Shown: positions 33,539 to 40,830 of the stretch, in pieces
How positions within the stretch are numbered: position 1 is the stretch's first letter
Layout: the number at the start of each line of letters is the position of its first letter
Assembly (NCBI GenBank): GCA_026708015.1
Contig: JAPOVT010000016.1
Coordinates: forward strand, 1-40,830
Length of the DNA: 40,830 bases
Reading direction: 5' to 3'
From: a bacterium
GTDB taxonomy: Bacteria > Actinomycetota > Acidimicrobiia > Acidimicrobiales > Bin134
Notes under the pieces: model-generated
The model's input: the letters and a program-made list of their open reading frames with translations, nothing else
What the model was told of the DNA's origin: nothing
The model's database searches: none
Position numbers and translations under genes: made by a program

Positions 33539-35254
33539 CTACGGCAGCACCGTCTCGGTGTCGCGGCCGGAGCGGAGGAGGGTGCCGGGGGTGGCGCCGG
33601 TTGACTCACCGGCGCTGATGATCTCGGTGCCGTTGACCAGCACGTGCTCGACGCCGACGGCGCCGGCATAGAGACGCTCGCAGCCGCCGGGCAGGTCGGT
33701 GCGCTCCACGATGGGCTCAGACGCCACGGTGTCGGGGTCGAACACCACCAGGTCGGCGCAATAGCCCTCGGCCACGCGGCCGCGGCCCTTGAGCCCGAAC
33801 AATCGGGCGGGCTCGTCGGTCAGCAGTCGCACGCACTCCTCCAGCGACAGCAGGCCCCGGTCGCGCACCGCAGATGCCAGCATCTCGGTGGGGAATCGGG
33901 CGCCGCACATGCGGTCGAGGTGGGCGCCGGCATCGGAGCCCCCTACCAGCACCCGTTGGTCGCGCCACAGCTCGGCCCGCTGCTCCCAGGCCAAGTCGAT
34001 GTCGTCTGATGACATAGGCCACAGCGCGGTGCGCAGGTCGTCGGCCACCACGATGTCGAGCAGGGCGTCGAACGGATCCACCCCCCGCTCGGCGGCGATG
34101 TCGCCCACCTTGCGCCCGGTCAGCCCGACGTTCTCCGGTGCGTAGGTGTCGCCGATCTCCATGTTGGCCCAGGTGGAGATGAACTGGAACGGGCCCTCAG
34201 AGCTGCGGGCCTGCTCGTCCAGCCACTGCCGCACGGCGGGGTCGGCCAGCTTGGCCTTCTTCTCGTCGTGGTCCAGGTACAGCACGTCGCCCCAGTTGGG
34301 CAGCAGGTACAGGGCGCAGTAGCTGGCAAAGCTCATTTTCAGCCCGCCGATGGACGGCATCGACAAGGCGACGATGCGGCCCCCGGCCTCGGCGGCCACA
34401 TCCGAGGCCCGCAGCTGGTGCCGGGTGCGGTCCATCATCGTGGAGGCATGGGATAGGACATTCCAGTTGAGCGGCCGCTGGGCCCGGGCCGACATCTGGG
34501 TCATCAAGTCGACCTCTTCATCGCTGAAGAACGCATTGCAGCCGGTGATGATGAACTCCAGCCACGTGCCGGGATGGTCGCCCACCGCGTCGCACAGGGC
34601 CAGCATCTCGTCGCGGTCGGCGAAATACGACGGCACCGGGTCGTTGTTGCCGTCGGAGTGGGTGGTGGACTGTGACGACGAGAACCCCAGTCCGCCGGCC
34701 TCCAGCGCCTCGTGCAGCAGCCGCACCATCTCGGCCACCTGCTCAGGAGACGCAACATTCCCAGTGCCCTCGGCCCCCATCACATAGCGGCGCAGGGCCG
34801 AGTGGCCCACCAAGAACCCGGCGTTAACCCCGATGCGCCCGTCCAGCGCATCCAGATACTCGCCAAAGCTCGACCAACTCCACGGCAGTCCCTGCTCCAG
34901 AGCGGGCAGGGGCATTCCCTCCACCTTGGCCATCATCCGGCGGATGTAGTCGGCGTCGTCGGCCTTGAGCGGGGCCAGCGTGAACCCGCAGTTGCCCCCC
35001 AGCACGGTGGTCACCCCATGCTCGTTGGAGGGAGAGGCCAGCGGATCCCAGAACAGCTGGGCGTCGTAGTGGGTATGGGCGTCGATGAATCCCGGCGCCA
35101 CCACCAGCCCGTCGGCATCCACAACCTGGGCCGCGGCCCCGTCAACCGCACCCACGGCGGTGATCCTCCCGCCGCTGATGCCCACGTCGGCGGCAAACCC
35201 CGGCGATCCAGTTCCGTCGACGACCGTTCCGCCCTTGATGATCAGATCCAGCAT
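33539..35254 (-). CDS. N-acyl-D-amino-acid deacylase-family amidohydrolase (paralogue)
   Basis: 571 residues, colinear with the protein encoded at 30432-32144 along its whole length and very similar. MLDLIIKGGTVVDGTGSPGF, HTHYDAQLFWD, GGNCGFTLAP, FLVGHSALRRYVMG and GGSDAGAHLDRMCG are all retained, so the metal site and catalytic Asp look intact. The frame is open to 35545, but the protein starts at ATG 35254, where a TATTGT -10 (35266-35261) ends 6 nt upstream for a leaderless mRNA. It is divergent from the amidohydrolase-2 gene at 35331. The two copies have probably specialised for different N-acyl or lactam substrates. Confidence 0.87.
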   Translation of the reverse strand: MLDLIIKGGTVVDGTGSPGFAADVGISGGRITAVGAVDGAAAQVVDADGLVVAPGFIDAHTHYDAQLFWDPLASPSNEHGVTTVLGGNCGFTLAPLKADDADYIRRMMAKVEGMPLPALEQGLPWSWSSFGEYLDALDGRIGVNAGFLVGHSALRRYVMGAEGTGNVASPEQVAEMVRLLHEALEAGGLGFSSSQSTTHSDGNNDPVPSYFADRDEMLALCDAVGDHPGTWLEFIITGCNAFFSDEEVDLMTQMSARAQRPLNWNVLSHASTMMDRTRHQLRASDVAAEAGGRIVALSMPSIGGLKMSFASYCALYLLPNWGDVLYLDHDEKKAKLADPAVRQWLDEQARSSEGPFQFISTWANMEIGDTYAPENVGLTGRKVGDIAAERGVDPFDALLDIVVADDLRTALWPMSSDDIDLAWEQRAELWRDQRVLVGGSDAGAHLDRMCGARFPTEMLASAVRDRGLLSLEECVRLLTDEPARLFGLKGRGRVAEGYCADLVVFDPDTVASEPIVERTDLPGGCERLYAGAVGVEHVLVNGTEIISAGESTGATPGTLLRSGRDTETVLP

Positions 35255-35330
35255 GGAGCCACAATACGCCAGTGGGTTTCCCAGACTCCCAGCGGGACTT
35301 GGGCACCCAACCGCGAAGTACGCTCGACCC

Positions 35331-36533
35331 ATGCCGGAGATACCCAAGATCATCTCGGTGGACGACCACATAGTGGAGCCGCCCACCCTGTGGACCGACC
35401 GCCTGCCCCGCAAGTACGCCGACGTCGGACCCCGGGTCGTGCGGGAGAAGCTCTTCAAAGACCGGGCGATCATCAACCACATGCCGGAGTGGGTGGACAG
35501 CGATGTCGAGCGAACGATCGACTCCTGGCTATATGAGGACCTCAAGCACCCGTTAATCCGCCTCAGCGCCGCGTCGGGCTACCCCAAAGACGACCTCGGT
35601 CCCCAGCCGATCACCTATGACGACATCCGTCCCGGTTGCTGGCAGCAGCAAGCTCGCCTCGACGACATGGACCTCAACCACGTGGAAGCCGCCATGTGCT
35701 TCCCGATGTTCCCCCGCTTTTGCGGCCAGACATTCTTGGAGGCAAACGACAGGGAACTGGCCCTCTTGTGCGTGCAGGCCTACAACGACTGGATGATCGA
35801 GGAGTGGTGCGCGGGCACCGACAGCCGGCTGATCCCCTTGCCGCTCATCCCCCTGTGGGACCCCCAGCTGGCCGCCGCCGAAGTGCGCCGCAACGCCGAG
35901 CGGGGAGCGCACGCGGTCTCGTTCACCGAGCTGCCCACCAACCTCGGGCTGCCGTCGATCCACGACGCCGACGGGCACTGGGAACCGTTCTTCGCGGCCT
36001 GCGAGGAAACCGCCACCGTGGTGTGCATGCACATCGGGTCGGGGTCGCGCATGCCGTCCACCTCGGCCGACGCCCCGCCTGCGGTGATGTCCACTCTGAC
36101 GTTCAACAACGCCATGGGATCGCTGGCCGACTGGCTGTTCTCCGGGGCGTTCATCCGCTACCCCGACATCAAGATCGCCTATAGCGAGGGGCAGATCGGG
36201 TGGATCCCCTACATCCTGGAGCGGGCCGACGTGGTGTGGGAGCAAAACCGGGGATGGAACGAGGTATGGGGGGTGATCCCCGAGCGACCCAGCACCTACT
36301 TTGCCGACCACGTGTACGGATGCTTCTTCGACGACCGCTTCGGACTGGCCAACATCGAGGCCATCGGCGCCGACAACGTGACCTTCGAGACCGACTACCC
36401 CCATAACGACAGCTCTTGGCCCCACACCAAGGAGCTTGCCGAGAAACTGTGCGAGGAATTGTCCGACGAGGTGATCTACAAGATCATGCGGGGAAACGCC
36501 ATCAAGATGCTCCACCTGCCCTTCGACCACTGA
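35331..36533 (+). CDS. Amidohydrolase-2 family metal-dependent hydrolase/decarboxylase
   Basis: 400 residues of the ACMSD/amidohydrolase-2 TIM-barrel type. The N-terminal metal motif is ISVDDHIVEPPTLW (Asp-x-His form). A central His lies in VVCMHIGSGSR, and the C-terminal ETDYPHNDSSWP carries the catalytic Asp. These enzymes hydrolyse or decarboxylate, for example carboxylated aromatics or lactones. A TACGCT -10 (35319-35324) ends 6 nt before the ATG, so the transcript is probably leaderless. It is first of three plus-strand genes with a GMC oxidase and a second amidohydrolase-2, which should act in sequence. Confidence 0.88.
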   Translation: MPEIPKIISVDDHIVEPPTLWTDRLPRKYADVGPRVVREKLFKDRAIINHMPEWVDSDVERTIDSWLYEDLKHPLIRLSAASGYPKDDLGPQPITYDDIRPGCWQQQARLDDMDLNHVEAAMCFPMFPRFCGQTFLEANDRELALLCVQAYNDWMIEEWCAGTDSRLIPLPLIPLWDPQLAAAEVRRNAERGAHAVSFTELPTNLGLPSIHDADGHWEPFFAACEETATVVCMHIGSGSRMPSTSADAPPAVMSTLTFNNAMGSLADWLFSGAFIRYPDIKIAYSEGQIGWIPYILERADVVWEQNRGWNEVWGVIPERPSTYFADHVYGCFFDDRFGLANIEAIGADNVTFETDYPHNDSSWPHTKELAEKLCEELSDEVIYKIMRGNAIKMLHLPFDH

Positions 36534-36571
36534 TGGCCACTGGCTGCAACCCGTGATCTGCCCTTCGACCA
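36516..36571 (+). repeat. Duplicated end of the amidohydrolase gene
   Basis: CTGCCCTTCGACCA occurs at 36516-36529, covering the last codons of the amidohydrolase, and again at 36558-36571, 42 bp later in the gap before the GMC gene. The bases after each copy are also loosely alike (CTGC and TGATCT). This looks like a short imperfect tandem duplication. Confidence 0.5.
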
Positions 36572-36587
36572 GTAGCAGTCGCTGCCC

Positions 36588-38102
36588 ATGATCTACGACT
36601 TCGTGATCGTCGGCGGAGGCTCCACCGGCGCGGTGCTGGCCGCCCGTCTGTCGGAGAACTCCGACACGTCGGTGCTGTTGCTGGAAGCCGGCCCGGTCGA
36701 ACCCGACGCCGACGCCGACCGGTTGGGCGCGGTGGACTTCTCCCACACCGGGCGGGACTGGGGATTCCGGGCCCGGACCACCGGCGACGCCACCGCCCCC
36801 TACCCCCAGGGACGGACGCTGGGCGGGGGCTCGGCAGTGAACGGAGGGGTGGCTCTTAGAGGGATGCCCAGCGACTACGACGCGTGGGCCAGTACCAACT
36901 GGTCGTGGGAGGCGATGGCCCCGTGTTTTCGCCGCCTGGAAGACGACCCCCTCGGCGGCGATATTCACGGAATTGGGGGCCCGATCCCCATTCACCGGAC
37001 CGCCAAGGAGGAGTTGGTCACCCCCCAGCAACAACTCCAAGCAGCCGCCGAAGACAGCGGGCTGGCCTGGGTAGACGACCACAACGACGGCGTGTCAGAG
37101 GGCATCGGCCCGTCGCCCCAGAACGTGGTGGACGGCGTGCGGGTGTCCACCGCCATGGCCTATCTCCGCCCGGCCGACGGGCGGCCCAACCTCCGCATCA
37201 TCGGCGACGCCCACGCCCACCACATCGTTATCGAGCGGGATCGGGCCACCGCGGTGGCTTACTCGCCAAACGGCAGCGGCTTGGAGCAGGTCCGGGGTCG
37301 CCACATCGTGGTCTGCGCGGGAGCGCTCAACTCCCCGGCGCTGCTCATGCGTTCGGGCATCGGCCCGGTACGGGACCTGGAGGCGGTGGGCATCCGCTCG
37401 GTGGCCGACCTCCCCGGGGTCGGCGCCAACCTCATGGACCATGTGGGAGCGTTCATCTTCGTGGTCCCCCCTGAAGGGGCAGTGCCCACCGAAATGGTGC
37501 AGCACCAACTGCTCATCCGCTACAGCTCCCCAGCCAGCCCGGTCACCAATGACATGCAGATCGGGATGATGAACCACTGGGACCTGAGCCAGAACCAGCC
37601 CCTGTCCGAGGTGTGCGGCTCGGAGCTGATCTGGGGAATCTGCGCCGGCATCCAGGCCCCCCGCTCCCGGGGACGGCTGCGGGTGCTGTCGCCCGATCCC
37701 GGCCACCCGCCGGTGATCGACCTGAACCTGCTCGACAGCCCCGACGACATCGCCCAGCTCACCGCCGGACTGCGGCTCTGCTACCGGCTAGCCACCCATG
37801 AGGCACTGGCCGACCGCTTCGAGCGGGTAGCGGTTCTCGACGAGGCGGCCTTCGCCGACGGAGACGACGGTGCCCTAGCCGACTACGCTCGGCAGTTCAG
37901 CTTTCCCTGGTACCACGCCTCGGGCACCTGCCGGATGGGACCCGACCCCGACACCGGCGATGTGGTCGACGACTACGGCCGGGTCCACGGCGTCGCCCGC
38001 CTATCGGTGTTCGACGCCTCCATCCTGCCGATGATCCCCCGGGCCAACACCAACCTGACCTGCATCGCCGTGGGCGAGCGGGCCGTCGAACTGCTGAAAT
38101 GA
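36588..38102 (+). CDS. GMC-family FAD-dependent oxidoreductase
   Basis: 504 residues. The N-terminal FAD-binding motif DFVIVGGGSTGAVLAARLSE (4-23) is followed by LLLEAGP. The GMC signature GRTLGGGSAVNGGVALRG lies near 79-96. At the C-terminus, WYHASGTCRMG carries the catalytic His of choline dehydrogenase-like enzymes, and NTNLTCIAVGERAVELL closes the FAD domain. It oxidises a primary or secondary alcohol, passing electrons to oxygen or a quinone-type acceptor. It is in one run with the amidohydrolases on both sides, 54 bp after the first and 21 bp before the second. Confidence 0.9.
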   Translation: MIYDFVIVGGGSTGAVLAARLSENSDTSVLLLEAGPVEPDADADRLGAVDFSHTGRDWGFRARTTGDATAPYPQGRTLGGGSAVNGGVALRGMPSDYDAWASTNWSWEAMAPCFRRLEDDPLGGDIHGIGGPIPIHRTAKEELVTPQQQLQAAAEDSGLAWVDDHNDGVSEGIGPSPQNVVDGVRVSTAMAYLRPADGRPNLRIIGDAHAHHIVIERDRATAVAYSPNGSGLEQVRGRHIVVCAGALNSPALLMRSGIGPVRDLEAVGIRSVADLPGVGANLMDHVGAFIFVVPPEGAVPTEMVQHQLLIRYSSPASPVTNDMQIGMMNHWDLSQNQPLSEVCGSELIWGICAGIQAPRSRGRLRVLSPDPGHPPVIDLNLLDSPDDIAQLTAGLRLCYRLATHEALADRFERVAVLDEAAFADGDDGALADYARQFSFPWYHASGTCRMGPDPDTGDVVDDYGRVHGVARLSVFDASILPMIPRANTNLTCIAVGERAVELLK

Positions 38103-38123
38103 AGGCATGAGAAAAGGAGCGCC

Positions 38124-39281
38124 ATGAGCCCCACCGCCACGATGATCTCGTCCGACTCCCACATCATCGAGCCGCCCGACCTGTGGACCGAGCGGGTGAG
38201 CACCGGGCCGATGGCTGAGCGGGTGCCTCAAGTGCGCCGCGAGCCCGGCGGCGACTGGTGGTACATCGACGGCCGGCGCTCCATGTCGTTCCTGGGCTTT
38301 CAAGCCGGCAACCGGTTCGACCAAGACCCCGCCAAGCTCCGCATCGAGGCGTCGTTCGACGAGGTGCGTCCCGGGGCCTACGACCCGGAGAAGTTCATCG
38401 CCGACAACCGCACCGACGGGGTGGCCGCCTCAGTGATCTACCCCAGCGAGGCGCTGCTGGCTTACTCCATCCCTGACTCTGAGCTGTGCTCGGTCACCAT
38501 GGCCGCCTACAACGACTTCATCGCCGACTTCTGTGCCTACGACCCCCAGCGACTGAAGGGCATCGCCCTCATAAACGTGGACGACATCGACGAGGCCATC
38601 GCCGAGATGACCCGGTGCCGCAACATGGGACTGTCGGGAGTGATGATCAGCGTGATGCCCCCCGCGGGCCAGGGCTACGACAACCCCCGCTATGAGCCGT
38701 TCTGGTCGGCCGCGGTCGACCTCGACATCCCCCTGTCCATGCACGTGGCCACCGGTCGGCACCTAGCCAGCGCCAGCGGCCAGACAAAGAACGATGTGAG
38801 GGCGGTGTCGGAGGCGGCGTTTTACCTGCAAGACCACTTCGTGCGGAAGTCGCTGGGCGAGATGATCTTCTCGGGGGTGTTCGAGCGCCATCCCAAGCTC
38901 AAGGCGGGATCGGTGGAGCACGAGGTGGGCTGGATCCCGTTCTGGCTGTTCCAGATGGACTACTGCTACACCGACCGGCCGCTGCGGGGCGACTGGCACC
39001 GCTTCGCCGATCCCGACGCCCGCCCCAGCCACTACTTCAGCTCCAATTGCTTCGTGAGCTTCCAGGAGGACGCGGTGGGCGTGAGGGTACGGGACACCTT
39101 TGGCGCCCACACGCTCATGTGGGGCTCCGACTACCCCCACACCGAGTCCACCTTCCCCCGGTCCCGAGAAGTGGTGGCCGAGACCCTGGCCGATGTGCCC
39201 GCCGACGAGCAGCAGATGATCGTGCGGGACAACTGCGCCGCCCTCTACGGCTTCGACCTCGATCTGCTCGAAAACGACTAG
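38124..39281 (+). CDS. Amidohydrolase-2 family metal-dependent hydrolase/decarboxylase
   Basis: 385 residues, same family as 35331-36533 but clearly diverged. Metal motif SSDSHIIEPPDLW near 9-21, His in LSMHVATGRH, and GSDYPHTESTFP with the catalytic Asp near the end. Such enzymes act on carboxylated rings, lactones or amides. AAAGGAG lies 6 nt before the ATG, in contrast to the leaderless start of its paralogue, so it is probably translated from a longer operon mRNA with the GMC gene. The end lies beside an eroded region. Confidence 0.88.
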   Translation: MSPTATMISSDSHIIEPPDLWTERVSTGPMAERVPQVRREPGGDWWYIDGRRSMSFLGFQAGNRFDQDPAKLRIEASFDEVRPGAYDPEKFIADNRTDGVAASVIYPSEALLAYSIPDSELCSVTMAAYNDFIADFCAYDPQRLKGIALINVDDIDEAIAEMTRCRNMGLSGVMISVMPPAGQGYDNPRYEPFWSAAVDLDIPLSMHVATGRHLASASGQTKNDVRAVSEAAFYLQDHFVRKSLGEMIFSGVFERHPKLKAGSVEHEVGWIPFWLFQMDYCYTDRPLRGDWHRFADPDARPSHYFSSNCFVSFQEDAVGVRVRDTFGAHTLMWGSDYPHTESTFPRSREVVAETLADVPADEQQMIVRDNCAALYGFDLDLLEND

Positions 39282-39689
39282 CCAAGACCAGAGATGGGGG
39301 GGGGACGGCTCGCGGCGCAGTCCACCTAGGGCTTCCCACCGACGCAGCTTCCTCGCGGCAAGCAACCAGCTGCATAAAACGCCTGCGGCTATGCCCGCCA
39401 CCAAGAGATTAAGCACAAAAATGGCCGCATACTGCCCGTACGGTCGGTGTGACTCTGACATTTGTTGGATTGCCGGAGCGCCTATAGCGCCACCTATGCC
39501 ACCAAGGAAGGGCATCTCGCCCCATTCGGGGTCGCCTTTCACGATCCTCGTTTTCCGCACTTCGGTGAAACGCTGCCGCCCTTTATGCCAGCGGCCCAGT
39601 AGGTGTCCCTGAGCAGAGGCCGAAGCGGTATCTTCGGCAGCATATGGTGGGTTGTTCAATGGGGTGCTGCCACGGAGTACCTGCCTGAC
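39282..39689. other. Eroded region, possible remnant of a small membrane protein (minus strand)
   Basis: About 410 bp without a clear gene. On the minus strand a frame open from 39698 contains MPFLGGIGGAIGAPAIQQMS, then a good hydrophobic helix (YAAIFVLNLLVAGIAAGVLC), then SWLLAARKLRRW. It runs on without a stop into the antisense of the amidohydrolase, which suggests a gene that lost its end. I see nothing else that can be named. Confidence 0.3.
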
Positions 39690-39812
39690 ATGGATCATGA
39701 TTGGTTTAGATTCCTGTTAGTAGTTGTTGTTGGGGTCGCGGGACTGGTGCCCATGCAGCTGTGGTCCCGTTTCGTCGCGCGGCAGGAGAATGCCCGCGTG
39801 ATCGAGGCGTAG
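39690..39812 (+). CDS. Possible 40-residue single-helix membrane protein
   Basis: A short frame from ATG 39690: MDHDWFRFLLVVVVGVAGLV, then PMQLWSRFVARQENARVIEA. It has one membrane helix and a basic cytoplasmic tail, the look of a small membrane protein. No good ribosome site; the frame overlaps a longer unconvincing frame on the other strand (39695-40162), and only one of the two can be real. Confidence 0.25.
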   Translation: MDHDWFRFLLVVVVGVAGLVPMQLWSRFVARQENARVIEA

Positions 39813-40162
39813 GCACTCTGGACCAGGAAAGCGGGAAAGGCCACGCTGAGCGCCAGGGCTTCCAGGGATCGAGAATGGCCACCACGTCGCCTGGGAGAAT
39901 CAGTCTGTTGATGACATGACCCCCAACCAGTGCCAGTAACCACGTATCCCACAAAAACGCGCAGGGCCGATTTTTTGGTTACCCTCTTGTAGTTGTACAC
40001 CGCACGGGTTCTAGTCTCCGATGGCGGGCAATAGGTGCCGACCTGGCCGCTGATAATGACGGTCTGGCACGGCCGCTTATAGGTGTAGGTCTCAGTGAAC
40101 GGCGCAACCCGAACCCGCCCGGTGACATAGCCATACACCGGAACCTGCCTGGTCTTGTTCAC
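39695..40162 (-). CDS. Doubtful hypothetical protein, perhaps only its N-terminal part
   Basis: 155 residues from GTG 40162, not recognised. The first ~90 residues look coding: a Tyr- and Thr-rich pattern (VPVYGYVTGRVRV, TYTYKRPCQTVIISG, AVYNYKRVTKK) with two cysteines (CQTVIISGQVGTYC). The later part turns basic and Ser/Arg-rich, and another frame of the same strand looks more protein-like there, which suggests a frameshift. A stop lies about 10 codons upstream of the start. Possibly a decayed secreted or surface protein. Confidence 0.3.
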   Translation of the reverse strand: MNKTRQVPVYGYVTGRVRVAPFTETYTYKRPCQTVIISGQVGTYCPPSETRTRAVYNYKRVTKKSALRVFVGYVVTGTGWGSCHQQTDSPRRRGGHSRSLEALALSVAFPAFLVQSAYASITRAFSCRATKRDHSCMGTSPATPTTTTNRNLNQS

Positions 40163-40193
40163 CCCAACCTTCTTCGTGCGGTCGAGTCTTCAA

Positions 40194-40292
40194 ACACACA
40201 AAGGCCGCGGCCAGACACGAAGGAGGCCAAGCAAAAACCCGGCCATCGCAACTTGTCTGGCTCGCGGGAACGACCCCACGGCCCTTGTGTGT
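40194..40292. repeat. 99-bp segment bounded by 14-bp imperfect inverted repeats
   Basis: ACACACAAAGGCCG (40194-40207) and CGGCCCTTGTGTGT (40279-40292) are inverted repeats with one mismatch, enclosing a non-coding core. The size and layout suit a miniature inverted-repeat element or a large RNA hairpin. No flanking target duplication is obvious. No second copy was noticed in the window. Confidence 0.35.
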
Positions 40293-40363
40293 TGGTGGGG
40301 AAGCTACAGCAACAAAGGAACGTCGGGCAACAGCCGCAAAGCTGCGCTGGTAGGCTCGGCCCC

Positions 40364-40406
40364 GCGGCGGCGGCCCAACGAGTAACTGTCAAAGGGCCGC
40401 CGCCGC
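40364..40406. repeat. Perfect 13-bp GC-rich inverted repeat
   Basis: GCGGCGGCGGCCC (40364-40376) and GGGCCGCCGCCGC (40394-40406) pair perfectly around a 17-nt loop. No T-run follows, so it is not a classical terminator on either strand. It lies just upstream of the small membrane protein gene and could block read-through or bind a regulator. Confidence 0.6.
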
Positions 40407-40432
40407 GATTAATTCAGCCGCCGGCTGGCAGC

Positions 40433-40438
40433 TACAAT
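40433..40438 (+). promoter_or_regulatory. -10 element for a leaderless gene
   Basis: TACAAT, a near-consensus -10, ends exactly 6 nt before the ATG at 40445, so transcription should begin at the A of the start codon. The -35 is weak (TAATTC at 40410-40415). Confidence 0.5.
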
Positions 40439-40444
40439 GGCCGC

Positions 40445-40735
40445 ATGGCAGTTGTTCACGAAGAACCCTGCGAACAACCACCGGCGGAAGAACCAGCGGC
40501 GGCAACCCAGACCAGCTGGGAGACCAGCCCGGCGGTCAACATCGGCATGGCCGTGCTCTGCGCCGCCCTCATTCCGTTTGGTGTCATCGAACTCATCACC
40601 GAGCAGGGGTTCGCCCGGTTTCGCACCATTGGTGGTGTGGTGCCCGGGATTTCGTTCTTGTATACCTCCGGGTATTTCTCCGGGCGCTGGAGGCAGATAG
40701 CCGAGCGGCACCGCGCCCGTAACACGTCGGGCTAA
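40445..40735 (+). CDS. Small membrane protein, function unknown
   Basis: 96 residues. An acidic, Pro/Ala/Glu-rich head (about 1-30, EEPCEQPPAEEPAAATQ) is followed by two membrane segments, near 34-53 (IGMAVLCAALIPFGVIELIT) and 62-82 (TIGGVVPGISFLYTSGYFSG), and a basic tail (RWRQIAERHRARNTSG). Not recognised as a named family. The frame is open further upstream, but the leaderless -10 and the hydrophobicity pattern favour ATG 40445. The opposite strand also has an open frame, which I take as a shadow. Confidence 0.55.
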   Translation: MAVVHEEPCEQPPAEEPAAATQTSWETSPAVNIGMAVLCAALIPFGVIELITEQGFARFRTIGGVVPGISFLYTSGYFSGRWRQIAERHRARNTSG

Positions 40736-40830
40736 TCGAGCCGGCATCGGCTCCACGGCGTTCTCGCCGGGCTGACTGGCCCACGCCGGGTTGCAGCGCA
40801 CCAGAGCGGCCGCGATGTGCTCGCCCGCCG
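40736..40830. other. Right edge, no identified feature
   Basis: The last 95 bp contain an open frame on the minus strand that could be the end of a gene lying to the right, but nothing recognisable is visible. Confidence 0.3.

Noticed and set aside
40364..40406. Rho-independent terminator
   Set aside because: Perfect stem but a 17-nt loop and no T-run on either side.
40409..40801. Minus-strand gene opposite the small membrane protein
   Set aside because: The plus strand has two clear hydrophobic segments and a well-placed -10; the minus frame is rich in Gly/Arg/Pro without pattern.

Overview
The window is GC-rich bacterial DNA, densely packed with short or overlapping intergenic gaps. The gene families point to an actinobacterium, with marine or soil Acidimicrobiia-like lineages the best guess. 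The supporting families are F420-type LLM oxidoreductase, a polyphosphate-glucokinase-type ROK kinase, DUF3516 helicase, DUF6159-like membrane protein, tandem CaiB CoA-transferases, several P450s and amidohydrolases, and the UGSC selenoprotein family. At least twelve genes have a TANNNT -10 hexamer ending 6-8 nt before the start codon, which implies widespread leaderless transcription, an actinobacterial habit. No rRNA, tRNA, CRISPR array, prophage or complete IS element was seen.

Layout. 1-8.7 kb: a truncated zinc alcohol dehydrogenase and a two-domain CaiB/BaiF CoA-transferase (minus), then two cytochrome P450s (plus) separated by a DUF2461 remnant, a hotdog thioesterase, a MaoC/hydratase-2 protein and a beta-hydroxyacid dehydrogenase. 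8.7-13.5 kb: an epoxide-hydrolase remnant, a membrane-anchored PQQ-type beta-propeller protein, then, divergently, a selenocysteine-containing UGSC protein translationally coupled to its partner gene, a multi-pass membrane protein and a SnoaL-like protein. 13.5-20.9 kb: a second two-domain CoA-transferase, SDRs, an LLM flavin oxidoreductase and a ThDP enzyme in a minus-strand operon. 21-27 kb: polyphosphate glucokinase, an MMPL/RND exporter, an SDR, a TesB-like thioesterase and an HSL-type esterase. 27-30.4 kb: a zinc-ribbon protein, an unrecognised small ORF, a Ski2-like DUF3516 helicase, an AT-richer non-coding stretch and an excisionase-like DNA-binding protein. 30.4-35.3 kb: two paralogous D-aminoacylase-type amidohydrolases flanking a VapBC-like toxin-antitoxin module, an apparent small RNA gene (promoter to terminator) and an orphan small ORF. 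35.3-39.3 kb: amidohydrolase-2, GMC oxidoreductase and amidohydrolase-2 in one plus-strand run. 39.3-40.8 kb: an eroded gene-poor end with inverted repeats and a small membrane protein.

How it works together. Most enzymes fit uptake and oxidation of a hydrophobic or isoprenoid/steroid-like or xenobiotic acid: CoA transfer, P450 hydroxylation, alcohol oxidation (MDR, SDR, GMC), enoyl-CoA hydration, thioester hydrolysis and amide or carboxyl processing. The substrate cannot be read from sequence.

The most notable item is the UGSC gene at 10528-11055. An in-frame TGA at 10807-10809 sits in the motif U-G-S-C, is followed by a SECIS-like hairpin, and the frame continues to an ATGA overlap with a conserved partner gene. 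An ordinary gene caller would break it into two short ORFs. Pseudogene remnants (DUF2461, epoxide hydrolase C-terminus, an N-truncated ORF at 16.9 kb) show ongoing gene loss.
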